Assembly: GCA_020073085.1 (NCBI GenBank)
Contig: JAIQFV010000008.1
Span: 1 to 64,000, forward strand
From: Terriglobia bacterium
GTDB lineage: Bacteria > Acidobacteriota > Terriglobia > JAIQFV01
DNA length: 64,000 bases
Reading direction: 5' to 3'
Part shown: in pieces, positions 44,276-52,902 of the stretch
How positions within the stretch are numbered: the first letter of the stretch is position 1
Layout: each line of letters begins with the position of its first letter
Program-made: the position numbers and the translations under genes
The notes under the pieces: generated by a model
What the model was told of the DNA's origin: nothing
Databases searched by the model: none
What the model saw: only the letters and a program-made list of their open reading frames with translations

Positions 44276-44566
44276 CTAAACCTCATCTCCACACAAACTG
44301 GCAAGCTTGGTGGTCAATCTCGGATCGAATTGCCTGACGAAAGAGGCAACCTCTCTGCCGGCATCCCGAACTTGATCATCGCCACCCCGGTGCAAGGCAT
44401 GAATCGCCTTTCTGCGCAGGCGTGACAGCTTTCTCTTTGAGTTTCGATCTGAAATAATGACCGTGCAATGTGACAGGGCCAGGCGAATAACGTGTTCCAG
44501 GGAGGACGGGGAAGTTTGAAAACTCGCGGGAACATTCAGACCTTTTGGCCTTACGACACCAAACAT
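44276..44566 (-). CDS. 96-residue basic protein of unknown function
   Basis: The ATG at 44566 has a near-perfect AAGGAGG ribosome site 7 nt upstream. The product begins MFGVVRPKGLNVPASF, has a hydrophobic helix (HVIRLALSHCTVII) and an Arg/Lys-rich middle (SKRKLSRLRRKAIHALHR). I do not recognise it. The frame continues upstream to 44923, but that part overlaps the better-supported small gene at 44634-44759 in another frame, so I take the short form. Confidence 0.55.
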   Translation of the reverse strand: MFGVVRPKGLNVPASFQTSPSSLEHVIRLALSHCTVIISDRNSKRKLSRLRRKAIHALHRGGDDQVRDAGREVASFVRQFDPRLTTKLASLCGDEV

Positions 44567-44633
44567 AACTTTGCCTCCTTGATTGAGCTTCTTACCACGT
44601 CCGACCTCCGAAACCGATGTCCCAGGCTTCTGG

Positions 44634-44759
44634 TCAGGACCGTGGGGACGGAACCTTAAAGGTGATCCACGACTTCCGGCAATCGCAGTAGTAGAGCAGG
44701 TACTGGAAACCCGATTTCGAATCCGTAACCACCCGGCATTTATCTCCACATCTGCACAT
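44634..44759 (-). CDS. 41-residue Cys-rich protein, zinc-finger-like
   Basis: A very short gene with a GGAGGT ribosome site 6 nt before its ATG. The product has five Cys (2, 4, 8, 25, 27) in a CxC...C...CxC layout, with TDSKSGFQYLLYY between them and KSWITFK after. This resembles the Ogr/Delta-type zinc finger pattern of phage activators (Cys pairs around a Ser-Arg/Lys and a Tyr-rich strand). It reads upstream of the 96-residue gene. Phage origin is a guess. Confidence 0.6.
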   Translation of the reverse strand: MCRCGDKCRVVTDSKSGFQYLLYYCDCRKSWITFKVPSPRS

Positions 44760-45192
44760 GACTGACCTCCGCCTCTCGCCCTTTCAAGGTGGGCAACCTT
44801 GCTACCAACGGATTCTGCTTGCCTAATTGAAACTTGTGAACGGGCTTTGTATTTGGTGGCTACCCTGTCAAGAACTTGCCCAACATCAATCTCACCTCCC
44901 TTACTATGCAACACATGTGCCAATGCGGATTATTTTTGTAACTGTAATTACTACAGCTCCTTAACGGCGTTGAGGGAAGAAAGCACTTGGAGGGGATGAT
45001 ACGGTTTGAAACACCTGAAGGACGGCTGTGTTCGGATTGCAATCAGGCTGAATATTGCGGCGTGGGGCAGGCATCGTATCCGTCTTCGCGGGCGATGCAT
45101 GGAGACCTGGTTCAAGGGCTCGCGTGGATCCTTGTCCTGTCTAAAATGTCTGTAATGAGTAAGTTCGTCCTCACTTTTTGGATCGTCTTGTG

Positions 45193-45213
45193 AGGCAGAC
45201 GTCCCGTCTGCCT
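45193..45213. repeat. perfect 9-bp inverted repeat
   Basis: AGGCAGACG-TCC-CGTCTGCCT. It is not followed by a T-run on either strand, so it looks like a dispersed palindromic unit more than a terminator. Confidence 0.6.
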
Positions 45214-45526
45214 GAATAGTGATGTGAGACCATGCCCCTTCGCAGGCGATCGGTTTTGCGCTAGCCATCCACACCCGGTGACGAGGGAATGGTGGATCGA
45301 ACTCGGGGGGAAAACTCGGCGAAATAATATCATGCCGCTGAAAAAGAGACTGGAAATCTACTATTGGGATTTCGCTAAACTGAGGATCTCAGCAAAGTGC
45401 TTGTCCTTGTCTTCCCTTTCTTTGAAACGGATGATCGTGGGCCCTGCTCAGTATCCGCTCGGATGGATCATTGTGGTCGTGCTCGATCGCTTAGGCCTGT
45501 GGGAAATTCACACCTGGAAAAATAAA

Positions 45527-45580
45527 AGGGACAGCCACCTGTTTCCGGATCTGCTCACGAGGAAACCGGTTGCTGTCCCT
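45527..45580. repeat. 54-nt imperfect hairpin, REP/RAYT-like
   Basis: AGGGACAGC (45527-45535) pairs with GCTGTCCCT (45572-45580), and inside it ACC/GGT and TTTCC/GGAAA also pair. The GGGACAGCCACCTGTTTCC start recalls palindromes mobilised by REP-associated tyrosine transposases (RAYT). No transposase gene is in the window. Confidence 0.5.
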
Positions 45581-45657
45581 CTCCTCTATCCTGCCCCTGT
45601 TTTCTATCACACACCCCGATAGATCAGGGTATGCGCCGCCCAGTCCATCATCAAAAT

Positions 45658-46650
45658 CTAATTGCCCCTCTGTTTCAGCGCGTTCTCGATCACCTTTTGA
45701 AAAACGCTAAACGACACCGCGCCCGGCACCGGCCTTCCGTTGACAATGAACAGCGGAGTTCCCTGGATATTGAGGGCGCCCGCCTCCTCCATGTCCGCCT
45801 GCACACGAGACAGACTGGACTTGTTGTCGAAGCATTTCTCGAACTCAGTCAGATCAATTTTTGTTTTGGTGAGGGCTCCCAACGCCGTGGCCTTCACATT
45901 CTCCGGTTTGATGGATGACTGGTTTTCGAAGAAGGTACGGTAGAGGATCCAGAAGGCGTCATTTCCCTGCTGAAAAGCGCACATCCCTGCAATGGCCGCG
46001 GTCTGAGCCCAAGGATGACTGGGCAGAGGATAATTCTTGTAGACCAGTTTCACCTTATCCCCATACTGTTTGAGCACCTGGTCCTCGAGGGTGTGGTAGG
46101 CCTGGCCGCACATGGGGCATTCAAAATCGGAGTATTCGACGATGGTCACCCCGGCACTCCTGCTGCCCTTCACCGGCGAGGTCCCCAGGTTAATCTCCTT
46201 CATCTTTTGTGCAAACGGATCCACGGAGAGGTCGAATATCTGAGGCATCAGGGCGAACTTATTGTCGGGCGTTACCAGGACCTCCAGCCGGTGGGGAGTA
46301 TTCACTCCATCGTTGGCTTCGACCGTGACCGTGTCCAGACCCATCAGCTTCGAAGAACTCCTGCCCACCACAGTCAATTCGATCTCCGGGGAAACATTGA
46401 AGGTTGACCGCAGATGATCCGCAATGCGCTGGTTGACCAGGTCGGTCCCCTGCCCCGAAGCCGGGCCTGAGGTCGCGAGCTTTGGAGCTACCTTAGCGGC
46501 CGCACCTTTTGACCCCGCCGAGGTGGAAGGCTTGACCGGCGGCTTGGTTTGAGCCTGCGGTGCACCCAACGCCATGCTCGTCAAAAGAAGCAATGCAGCG
46601 ATCACACAAATGCCAAAGACAAGAGCCCATTTTCTGAAATAATCTCTCAT
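45658..46650 (-). CDS. DsbA-like thioredoxin-fold protein, second paralogue
   Basis: About 330 residues with the same order as the protein at 32832: signal segment, Ala/Pro linker, N-terminal domain ending ...IFDLSVDPFAQKMKEIN, then a DsbA-type fold with CPMC in EYSDFECPMCGQAY and cis-Pro region NIQGTPLFIVNG. The two proteins look about half identical over the last 230 residues. The ATG at 46650 is preceded by GGGAAGGGAG at a long spacing; a GTG at 46680 is an alternative. It lies downstream of the octaheme cytochrome on the same strand and could serve its cysteine reduction or haem ligation (inference). Confidence 0.88.
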   Translation of the reverse strand: MRDYFRKWALVFGICVIAALLLLTSMALGAPQAQTKPPVKPSTSAGSKGAAAKVAPKLATSGPASGQGTDLVNQRIADHLRSTFNVSPEIELTVVGRSSSKLMGLDTVTVEANDGVNTPHRLEVLVTPDNKFALMPQIFDLSVDPFAQKMKEINLGTSPVKGSRSAGVTIVEYSDFECPMCGQAYHTLEDQVLKQYGDKVKLVYKNYPLPSHPWAQTAAIAGMCAFQQGNDAFWILYRTFFENQSSIKPENVKATALGALTKTKIDLTEFEKCFDNKSSLSRVQADMEEAGALNIQGTPLFIVNGRPVPGAVSFSVFQKVIENALKQRGN

Positions 46651-46809
46651 GGTTAAGACATGCTCCCTTCCCTTGTACACCGGAAGAGTTCCTCCAATTC
46701 ATCATGGGATCTAGAAGAAGCGGGTTGGCAATGACCTTCCGCCCCACTCCTCCATTCAGTATCTCACATTTCCGAATTTGCGTTCGTCAATGGCGGGAAA
46801 AACTCTTCC

Positions 46810-48066
46810 CTACTTCTTAGCCTCTTTTGCCCGCCAACGGATGTCCTCAGCCATTTCCTTGATCTCCGTCAAATCTCGTTGCATCTCGCTCCAGCCATAC
46901 CAGAGGGCATAATCCGGGCTGGCGTGGAAGGTTCCCTGAAAGGTTCTCATGCGATGTTCCATGAACATGACGAAAAGTTTCTGCTCAACCACGGTGGGGG
47001 CGTCGTGGAACGCCAGCAGATCAGGAAAAGCAAACGAATAGCTCCTGGGCTTTTGAAGCAGGCCCTCTTTATAGAGCCCCGCCACCACTCGAATCGCTTC
47101 GGCCATGACATGATCCGCTTCCTTGATCATCTGATCTCCCTTGGCGAGTTCTCCTTTCGCAAAATTGACGGAGTGGCACTGGTGGCAGGTGGTGGTCATC
47201 TTGTCGCGTTCCTTTTGCCAGTCCTCTTCGGTGAGACGAGCGACTCCAGCCCCTTTCACGACCTCCAAGCGCCCGGTAGGTTTGCCCTCCGGATCCAGCA
47301 CGCCCAGCGCTTCCAGGAGGGTTGCCCGGTCTGCGGCCCACTTCTTATCTTCCGGCATCGGCAGCCGGACGGCGAGAAACCCCCAGGCCGTGCGGACCCC
47401 GTGGTCGCCATTTTGCATATGGCAGGTCTGGCAGGTCGGGGCCGCAGCGGTCGGAGGCAACGCTCCCTCCTGTTTGAGCAAAGAACGGACACCATGCTTG
47501 GAGCCCGAGTACATCTCCCATTGGGGATGGTCAAAACCCATATGGCATGTCTGACAGGCCTGTGGCTGTCGGGCCTCTTTGACTGAGAATGTATGTCGAG
47601 TGTGACAGGCATCGCACGAGGCCACGCCGAACCCATTGCCCGCTGCCTTCAGTTCTCTGATTTCCGCATCGGTTTTCACGCCGATTTCATGACACCCCCC
47701 ACATCCCTTCTTACCCTCTATCAATGCCATCGGTTGATAGTGAAACGTCGGCATCGCCTTCATCGCAGCCCATGCGACCGCATGCTTTCCTTTAGCGAAC
47801 TGGAGAACCCGATCCTGGTGGCACTTTCCACAGGTTCCGAGGGTGGGTATTTCAGCCTTTGCGTAATCGTCGGCTGTCCGGTGCTCGCTGCCGTGGCAGA
47901 GGGAACATGTCACAGCGTTCTGGCTATGCTTGCTCAATTGCCAGTCCGAAACGATGTTCGGGGTTACCTTCTTGTGGCATTCCACACAGTCTTGTCCCCA
48001 AGACAAGGCCCCAGGAAGGCAGAGAATTCCCAAAAAAAGAGTGGTTCGGAGCATCAGTGAACGCAT
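46810..48066 (-). CDS. octaheme cytochrome c of the hydroxylamine oxidoreductase (HAO) family
   Basis: A 418-residue secreted protein with a signal peptide (ending ...GALSWGQ) and exactly eight CxxCH motifs: CVECH, CSLCH, CGKCH, CGGCH, CDACH, two CQTCH and CHQCH. The stretch CQTCHMGFDHPQWEMYSGSKHGV and the C-terminal FHASPDYALWYGW segment are characteristic of HAO-like proteins. HAO-family enzymes oxidise hydroxylamine or hydrazine, or reduce nitrite/hydroxylamine, in the periplasm; direction depends on a Tyr crosslink to the catalytic haem, which I cannot place without an alignment. The start at 48066 has a strong AAGGAGG site 4 nt upstream. No haem-export or quinol-linked partner gene is adjacent. 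Confidence 0.85.
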   Translation of the reverse strand: MRSLMLRTTLFLGILCLPGALSWGQDCVECHKKVTPNIVSDWQLSKHSQNAVTCSLCHGSEHRTADDYAKAEIPTLGTCGKCHQDRVLQFAKGKHAVAWAAMKAMPTFHYQPMALIEGKKGCGGCHEIGVKTDAEIRELKAAGNGFGVASCDACHTRHTFSVKEARQPQACQTCHMGFDHPQWEMYSGSKHGVRSLLKQEGALPPTAAAPTCQTCHMQNGDHGVRTAWGFLAVRLPMPEDKKWAADRATLLEALGVLDPEGKPTGRLEVVKGAGVARLTEEDWQKERDKMTTTCHQCHSVNFAKGELAKGDQMIKEADHVMAEAIRVVAGLYKEGLLQKPRSYSFAFPDLLAFHDAPTVVEQKLFVMFMEHRMRTFQGTFHASPDYALWYGWSEMQRDLTEIKEMAEDIRWRAKEAKK

Positions 48067-48487
48067 AAGGCCTCCTTCGTCGTATGAACAAAATGTCTTT
48101 AAATCCGGGCATTCCTGAGGACTGTCGAGGACCAGGAGAAGGTCTTGAAACGACAATGGTCAACTATTCGTGCTCGATGGCCGTTTCTTCGATTTCGACC
48201 TGCATAAAATGGAAGATTCTATGGTCCCAACTCATTTGGACAGATAGACCCTGGGCGCAACTTGGGTCCTTCAACATGGCTTTCCGCGCATGCAGCCCTC
48301 TAGAGATCATTGAACTGCAAAAGATTCTAGCTCACTCGCTCCACCCATGCCAAGGCGAAGTTCATCAATGGCACAGAACAATAAAAATTCATTTTGCGCA
48401 GGGACTATCCTTAGGGTAACTTTTCGGAGAGAATGGAGTCGGTGGATACCCGATCTTCTCTCTCGACGACCCAGGACTGGAGCCGGC
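48067..48487. other. divergent intergenic region between the cytochrome and holB
   Basis: A 421-nt stretch between two divergent genes. I see no supported gene and no clear promoter pair. In many bacteria thymidylate kinase lies just before holB, but no trace of it is visible here. Confidence 0.45.
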
Positions 48488-49516
48488 ATGAATTCTTTTG
48501 AAGATTTCCGGGGCAATGAAACGATCGTGCGAACCCTCCGCCAGGCCTTGGAGAGCAAACGGTTTCCGGACTCCCTGCTTTTTGCGGGCAGTGAAGGGGT
48601 CGGCAAACGTACCCTTGCGCTGATGTTGGCCAAGGCTCTCAACTGCCTGGAAGTAGAAGGGGCCTTCTGCAACCACTGCGCCAGCTGTACAAAGATTGAT
48701 GCGGGCACGCACCCGGACGTGGCGGTGGTCGCGGTGTTGGAAGAAAAGCACTTTCTGCAGATCGATCAACTTCGCCAGGCACGAAAGGACGTCTTTTATC
48801 AGCCATTCGAGGGTCGTTACCGGGTGATCATTATCGATGAAGCCGACCGAATGAGGGATGATGGAGCCAACTCGATTCTGAAGATGCTTGAAGAGCCTCC
48901 CCCCTCCACAAAGATCATCCTGCTCACCGCCAGGTATCATTCCCTGTTGCCGACGGTCAGGTCGCGATGCCAGATTTTCTCTTTTGCCCCCGTTCCATTG
49001 TCCATGGTGCGCCAGTTTCTTGCAGATCGTTCAGACCTCACGACAGAGGACCGCGACCTGTGCGCTCGCCTCGCCCAGGGCAGTCTCGGCAGGGCCCTCA
49101 GTCTCGATCTGGAGTCATTCCGCTCCCTGCGATCGGAGGTCATGGAACTCCTCCAAGCCTCCCTCATGACCCATTCCGCCGAGGGCATCATAGAGGCCGC
49201 CGACGTTCTGGGGAAAAAGAAGGAGCATTTCGAAGAACGACTGGATATCCTTTATCTTCTGTTCCAGGATTTGTTCTACTTGATTCATCAGGCTCCGGAG
49301 GAGCAAATAACCAATATTGACCTCCTCTCGTCCCTCCAAAAGCTTTCGAAATTGGTTCCCCCGCCCTCGATTCCGGACATCTTCTTCAAACTGGATGCGA
49401 TCAGTTCCGGGCTGAGGATCAACGTCAACCGCCTGATTGCCCTTGAGGATCTTGCCTTTCTGCTCACCCGTATCCCCTCGGCCAGTTCAATTCGCTCCCC
49501 CGAGCGGGAGGCTTGA
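48488..49516 (+). CDS. holB: DNA polymerase III delta-prime subunit
   Basis: A 342-residue AAA+ clamp-loader subunit with a P-loop-like GSEGVGKRT (34-42), a zinc-binding cysteine cluster (C...CNHCASC), the Walker B-like IIIDEADRM, a polymerase-typical MLEEPPPSTKIILLT and the SRC motif (RSRCQ). Delta-prime holds the clamp loader together with DnaX and delta. The frame is open to 48347, but the ATG at 48488, after GGAG, opens the conserved FEDFRGNE start. The C-terminal helical collar domain is intact. Confidence 0.9.
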   Translation: MNSFEDFRGNETIVRTLRQALESKRFPDSLLFAGSEGVGKRTLALMLAKALNCLEVEGAFCNHCASCTKIDAGTHPDVAVVAVLEEKHFLQIDQLRQARKDVFYQPFEGRYRVIIIDEADRMRDDGANSILKMLEEPPPSTKIILLTARYHSLLPTVRSRCQIFSFAPVPLSMVRQFLADRSDLTTEDRDLCARLAQGSLGRALSLDLESFRSLRSEVMELLQASLMTHSAEGIIEAADVLGKKKEHFEERLDILYLLFQDLFYLIHQAPEEQITNIDLLSSLQKLSKLVPPPSIPDIFFKLDAISSGLRINVNRLIALEDLAFLLTRIPSASSIRSPEREA

Positions 49517-49845
49517 ATCCATCCCAAAGCACCCTGTGTGACAACAATTTTTGTTGCTGCTCCCAAGCCCCTGTGATAGAATTTTGCCAATTTCACATTC
49601 GTGATTCGAGCACAGTGGAAGCGTGTTGGGAGTAAATGAGGAGTCCGAAGCGACCCTATCTGCCTCGAAAATTGAAATCCGTCAACTAACGCATATTTGG
49701 TGAGCTTCCGCGAAAGTGGAATGAATTAATACCGTTTCTCGTTCTAAGCTTTACTTACATCATCAAGCGTCTTCATATTTATCTCGACCGAATGATTAAC
49801 CTGCGAAGCGTCAAGTGCATCCAAACGGATGAAGGAGTGTGAGAG
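49517..49845. other. long leader region upstream of the Hfq-like gene
   Basis: A promoter lies at 49554-49582, so the Hfq-like mRNA would have a leader of about 255 nt. The leader contains a possible 17-codon frame at 49636 (ATG after GGGAG), which is too short to assign. No known riboswitch pattern was recognised. Confidence 0.4.
49554..49582 (+). promoter_or_regulatory. sigma70-type promoter upstream of the Hfq-like gene
   Basis: TTGCTG (49554-49559) and TAGAAT (49577-49582) are 17 nt apart. The nearest downstream gene is the Hfq-like one, about 255 nt further on. Confidence 0.5.
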
Positions 49846-50187
49846 GTGAATCGAAAACTAATTCGTCCCTCATTGGCAGACATCAAGGACCGTTCCAGCG
49901 AGCGGGAGATCCGGCAACCGAATCAAGGCCGGGATACCCAGCCGCGAAGGAAGCCAGTCCCCCCCGAGCAGACGAACGCCGAGAATTTTTATTACGTCAA
50001 GCAAATGCAGAATAAGACTCCCATGGTGTTGGTTCTCACCGAGGGCGAAGTCCTGCGGGGCACCATTGAGTGGTACGACAAGCGCTGTCTCAAGCTGAAT
50101 CGTCCCACGGAGCCCAATATGCTGCTGATGAAACATGCCATCCGCTACATGTACAAGGAAAACGAAGACAAGGCGGGCGATGACTAA
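49846..50187 (+). CDS. hfq: Hfq-like Sm RNA-binding protein with N-terminal extension
   Basis: A 113-residue protein. Residues about 46-105 form an Sm fold: an N-terminal helix (AENFYYVKQMQ), Sm1 strands (PMVLVLTEGEVLRGTIEWYDKRCLKL) and Sm2 with MKHAIRYMY, matching the YKHA motif of Hfq. The first 45 residues are a basic, Pro- and Gln-rich tail not found in classical Hfq, which instead has a C-terminal tail. It probably forms a hexameric ring that binds small RNAs. The GTG start at 49846 has GAAGGAG 8 nt upstream. It overlaps pdxA by 8 nt. Confidence 0.8.
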   Translation: MNRKLIRPSLADIKDRSSEREIRQPNQGRDTQPRRKPVPPEQTNAENFYYVKQMQNKTPMVLVLTEGEVLRGTIEWYDKRCLKLNRPTEPNMLLMKHAIRYMYKENEDKAGDD

Positions 50188-51196
50188 GCCCGTGGTCGCT
50201 TTGACACTCGGCGACCCTGCGGGCATTGGACCAGAGATCGCACTAAAGGCCCTGCGTAAGAGAAATCTTTCCCAACACGTCAACCTGGTACTGGTTGGAG
50301 ATCTTTTTGTTCTCGAAGACGCCGCGCGCAGTTTTTCCACGGCCCCGAACCTCCCTCAATTTTCCACCATCGAAGAGGTTGCTGATCGAGGAACCTATCC
50401 CTGCCTGTTGGATCTGAAGCATCGCCGGTTTAATATTTTACCCGGCCGCATTGACGCCCGGTGCGGGCGGATGTCGATTGACTACGTGAAAACGGCCGCC
50501 GACCTGGCCGCTGCTGGAAAAATTGACGGGATCGTGACCGGGCCTATCCACAAGCAGGCTTGGGCGGCGGCGGGCTCGAAGTTTTCCGGCCACACCGAGA
50601 TGCTGGCGTCAGCAACCGGGAGCCGGGATTTCGCGATGGCCTTCTTTGCCAAGAGCTTTCTCACGGTGCTATTGAGCACCCACCTCCCCTTGAAGGGTGC
50701 CCTCGCTTTGCTCTCCGTCACCTTGCTCGAACGAAAAGTAGACCTCACAGTGAAAGCCTTAAAAGACTTGGGATTCCGTCAGGCGCGCCTCGCTGTGGCC
50801 GGTGTAAACCCTCATGCCGGTGAGGGTGGACTGCTGGGAGATGAAGAGATCAAAATCTTTGCACCCGCGATCAAGAAATGCCGGAGAAAGGGGCTGGACG
50901 TCTCCGGGCCCTATTCCGCCGACACCGTTTATCTGCGGGCCGCACAGGGGGAGTTTGACGCTGTCCTGTCCCCCTATCACGACCAAGCGATGCTGGCCGT
51001 GAAGACCCTTTCTTTCGGACATGCCACGAACATCACTCTCGGGCTTCCCTTCGTGCGCACGTCGGTAGACCATGGAACCGCTTTTGACATCGCAGGGAAG
51101 GGGATCGCAAACGAGAGCGCCCTAGTCGATGCGATCGAAAAGTGTCGGGACCTGATTCGCGCCCGCCAGGGCCACCGCCCCAAACGCTCTCCGTGA
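50180..51196 (+). CDS. pdxA: 4-hydroxythreonine-4-phosphate dehydrogenase
   Basis: A 338-residue PdxA. GDPAGIGPE at the N-terminus, metal-binding His in SGHTEMLA and YHDQAMLAVK, and VDHGTAFDIAGKG at the C-terminus are all present. It oxidises 4-phosphohydroxythreonine in the DXP-dependent route to pyridoxal 5'-phosphate. The ATG at 50180 overlaps the end of the Hfq-like gene, so the two are likely translationally coupled. Confidence 0.94.
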   Translation: MTKPVVALTLGDPAGIGPEIALKALRKRNLSQHVNLVLVGDLFVLEDAARSFSTAPNLPQFSTIEEVADRGTYPCLLDLKHRRFNILPGRIDARCGRMSIDYVKTAADLAAAGKIDGIVTGPIHKQAWAAAGSKFSGHTEMLASATGSRDFAMAFFAKSFLTVLLSTHLPLKGALALLSVTLLERKVDLTVKALKDLGFRQARLAVAGVNPHAGEGGLLGDEEIKIFAPAIKKCRRKGLDVSGPYSADTVYLRAAQGEFDAVLSPYHDQAMLAVKTLSFGHATNITLGLPFVRTSVDHGTAFDIAGKGIANESALVDAIEKCRDLIRARQGHRPKRSP

Positions 51197-52902
51197 GCCT
51201 CATGACGAAAATGCTGCGTCTCCCCAGACAAAGAAAACTGATCTTTGCGCTCGTCGGAACCCTGGTTCTTGTCGTCGCCGCCATTCTCTTCCTGCAACCC
51301 AAACCATTCAATGCATACGTGCCCGCCGACTGCATTGGTTATTTTGAGATCCCGAACCTGGAAGACGTCGTTCATTTCATTCGCGCTCCCGGCTTCATGG
51401 CTGAAACCACCGACGGGGTTCAAACTCCCTCGACCCGGCCGTGGCTGGAAGCCCTGTTGAACCGGTTTGAGGTGACCCCGCGCCAGCTGAATTCGACTCA
51501 AGTCGGGTTGATTTTCACCTCAGCCTCCGCCGAAGCCGGTCAGACGATCAAATTAAACGCTGTCCTGATGGTGCGGATCCATTCATTTTGGGTGAAGAAC
51601 CTCAAGCTCACGCCACGGACAATCGCAGAGAGACTTTCCCTCCCGGACTTTTTTATTACAACCGAGACGTTAGGAGGAAAGGATGTGGCAGTGCTCTCCC
51701 GATCCCAGCCGGGGCAAAAAATCCTCGTTTCCGTGTACCGCGATGCCGTGCTCCTGAGTAATGAACGGGAAGCCCTTGCTGAGGTCCTGTCAGCTATGGA
51801 GGGGCTGTCTCCATCCGTCACCGACACCACCGCCTGGAAGGCATCCTCGCCGAGATTTCCGGATCGCCCCATTCTTCGAGGTTTCTTTGCGGGCCCGAGC
51901 GTGCTCAATCTCCTGCGCGACTTCCTTGTCCGCAATTATCCCCCCTTTGAAGACCCCGCAAGAACTTCAAAGTTTTTGGATGCCTTGGGTTTAAACCGGA
52001 TCCAAGCGATACATTACAGTGCGCAGGCGGACTCCCTGGGGGTCCGTGATCTATGGCATTTCCAAGTGGCGGATCCAACTCCCGCCACCCCCTCCCTGAT
52101 TTCGATCTTTGTCCACCAGAGTGGAAAGGGGATGGAACTGATTCCGCTGAGTTCACTTCCGTCAAATACGGTGTTGGTCCGGTACGCCTCGACCGTGCAG
52201 GCGCAGGAAATGTGGTCCACCTTTGCCAAGGCGCTCGGCATCTTGACGGATCAGGAGGCCCCGCAGAATCGGGATCTAATGATCGCAATGTTCGAGGGGG
52301 CGCTCGGCCTCCACATCCAACGCGATTTGCTGGCTAACCTGTCGGGGACGGTCGCATTCCTGGAGACTGAAGGGACATCCGTCGAGAGAGGCAGGGGATG
52401 GCTGCTCGCCTTCAAGGCTCGCGACCCCTTGAAACTTCAGAATGCCTTTTCCAGAGTCATCGCTGAGGACCGTCAGCCAAAATCTCAGCAAGTGGGATCG
52501 GCCACAGTGTTCTATTCAGATCTCGAATCCAAATCCCGCCCACCCCTCGGCCCCGTCCTGACGGGTGCCCCTGCATACGCCACTCGCGGCGACATTCTTT
52601 ACTTTGGCCCGGACAAAGATGCTTTAGTTGCCGCCGTTGAATCCCTTCAACAGAAATCGGAGGCTCCGGGGGCTTCTCTTCCGCACTCTCTCGACCCTCA
52701 TGCGCCATATCTTTCGCTTACCCTGCCGCTCGCCGCAAAGAATTCCCAGGGCGCCGGGTCGCACTCCGCGCCGTCCCTCCGGCATCGAACGAACTCTGCT
52801 TCAGAAATCAAAGAGGAAGAGGGTGGTTTTCGATTCCTTCAGGTTTCATCATGCGGAATTCTTTGTGCCTTACTTGATCAAGGAACTCGGGCAGTTCATT
52901 GA
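51193..52902 (+). CDS. DUF3352-like membrane-anchored protein, possibly frameshifted at the 3' end
   Basis: About 569 residues with a basic N-terminus, one membrane helix (LIFALVGTLVLVVAAILFL) and a large extracytoplasmic part. It opens with a YVPADCIGYFEIPNLEDVVHF segment that recalls DUF3352-type proteins. Starts at GTG 51193 (overlapping the pdxA stop) or ATG 51202 are both possible. The last ~34 codons are odd: G or C stands at the third position in about 8 of 33, while the +1 frame over the same DNA (to a stop at 52921) has 28 of 45 and reads like protein. A frameshift near 52785 is likely, either a real mutation or a sequencing error. Confidence 0.65.
   Translation: MSLMTKMLRLPRQRKLIFALVGTLVLVVAAILFLQPKPFNAYVPADCIGYFEIPNLEDVVHFIRAPGFMAETTDGVQTPSTRPWLEALLNRFEVTPRQLNSTQVGLIFTSASAEAGQTIKLNAVLMVRIHSFWVKNLKLTPRTIAERLSLPDFFITTETLGGKDVAVLSRSQPGQKILVSVYRDAVLLSNEREALAEVLSAMEGLSPSVTDTTAWKASSPRFPDRPILRGFFAGPSVLNLLRDFLVRNYPPFEDPARTSKFLDALGLNRIQAIHYSAQADSLGVRDLWHFQVADPTPATPSLISIFVHQSGKGMELIPLSSLPSNTVLVRYASTVQAQEMWSTFAKALGILTDQEAPQNRDLMIAMFEGALGLHIQRDLLANLSGTVAFLETEGTSVERGRGWLLAFKARDPLKLQNAFSRVIAEDRQPKSQQVGSATVFYSDLESKSRPPLGPVLTGAPAYATRGDILYFGPDKDALVAAVESLQQKSEAPGASLPHSLDPHAPYLSLTLPLAAKNSQGAGSHSAPSLRHRTNSASEIKEEEGGFRFLQVSSCGILCALLDQGTRAVH

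Larger units (their letters stand above)
44887..45657. other. non-coding region with two hairpins
   Basis: No gene is supported over this 770-nt region. It holds a perfect 9-bp hairpin at 45193-45213 and a long imperfect hairpin at 45527-45580. The open frame at 45224-45622 lacks a ribosome site and runs through the second hairpin. At 44886 (minus strand) a GGAGGT site is followed by an ATG that opens an 8-codon frame only. Confidence 0.45.

Noticed and set aside
44860-44886. 8-codon frame after a GGAGGT site as a leader peptide
   Set aside because: Too short to assign; no attenuator structure or amino-acid run supports it.
44567-44923. N-terminal extension of the 96-residue protein to 215 residues
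   Set aside because: It overlaps the better-supported 41-residue gene in another frame and lacks its own start and ribosome site.
45224-45622. 132-residue plus-strand open frame
   Set aside because: No ribosome site, runs through a 54-nt hairpin, and composition does not look coding.
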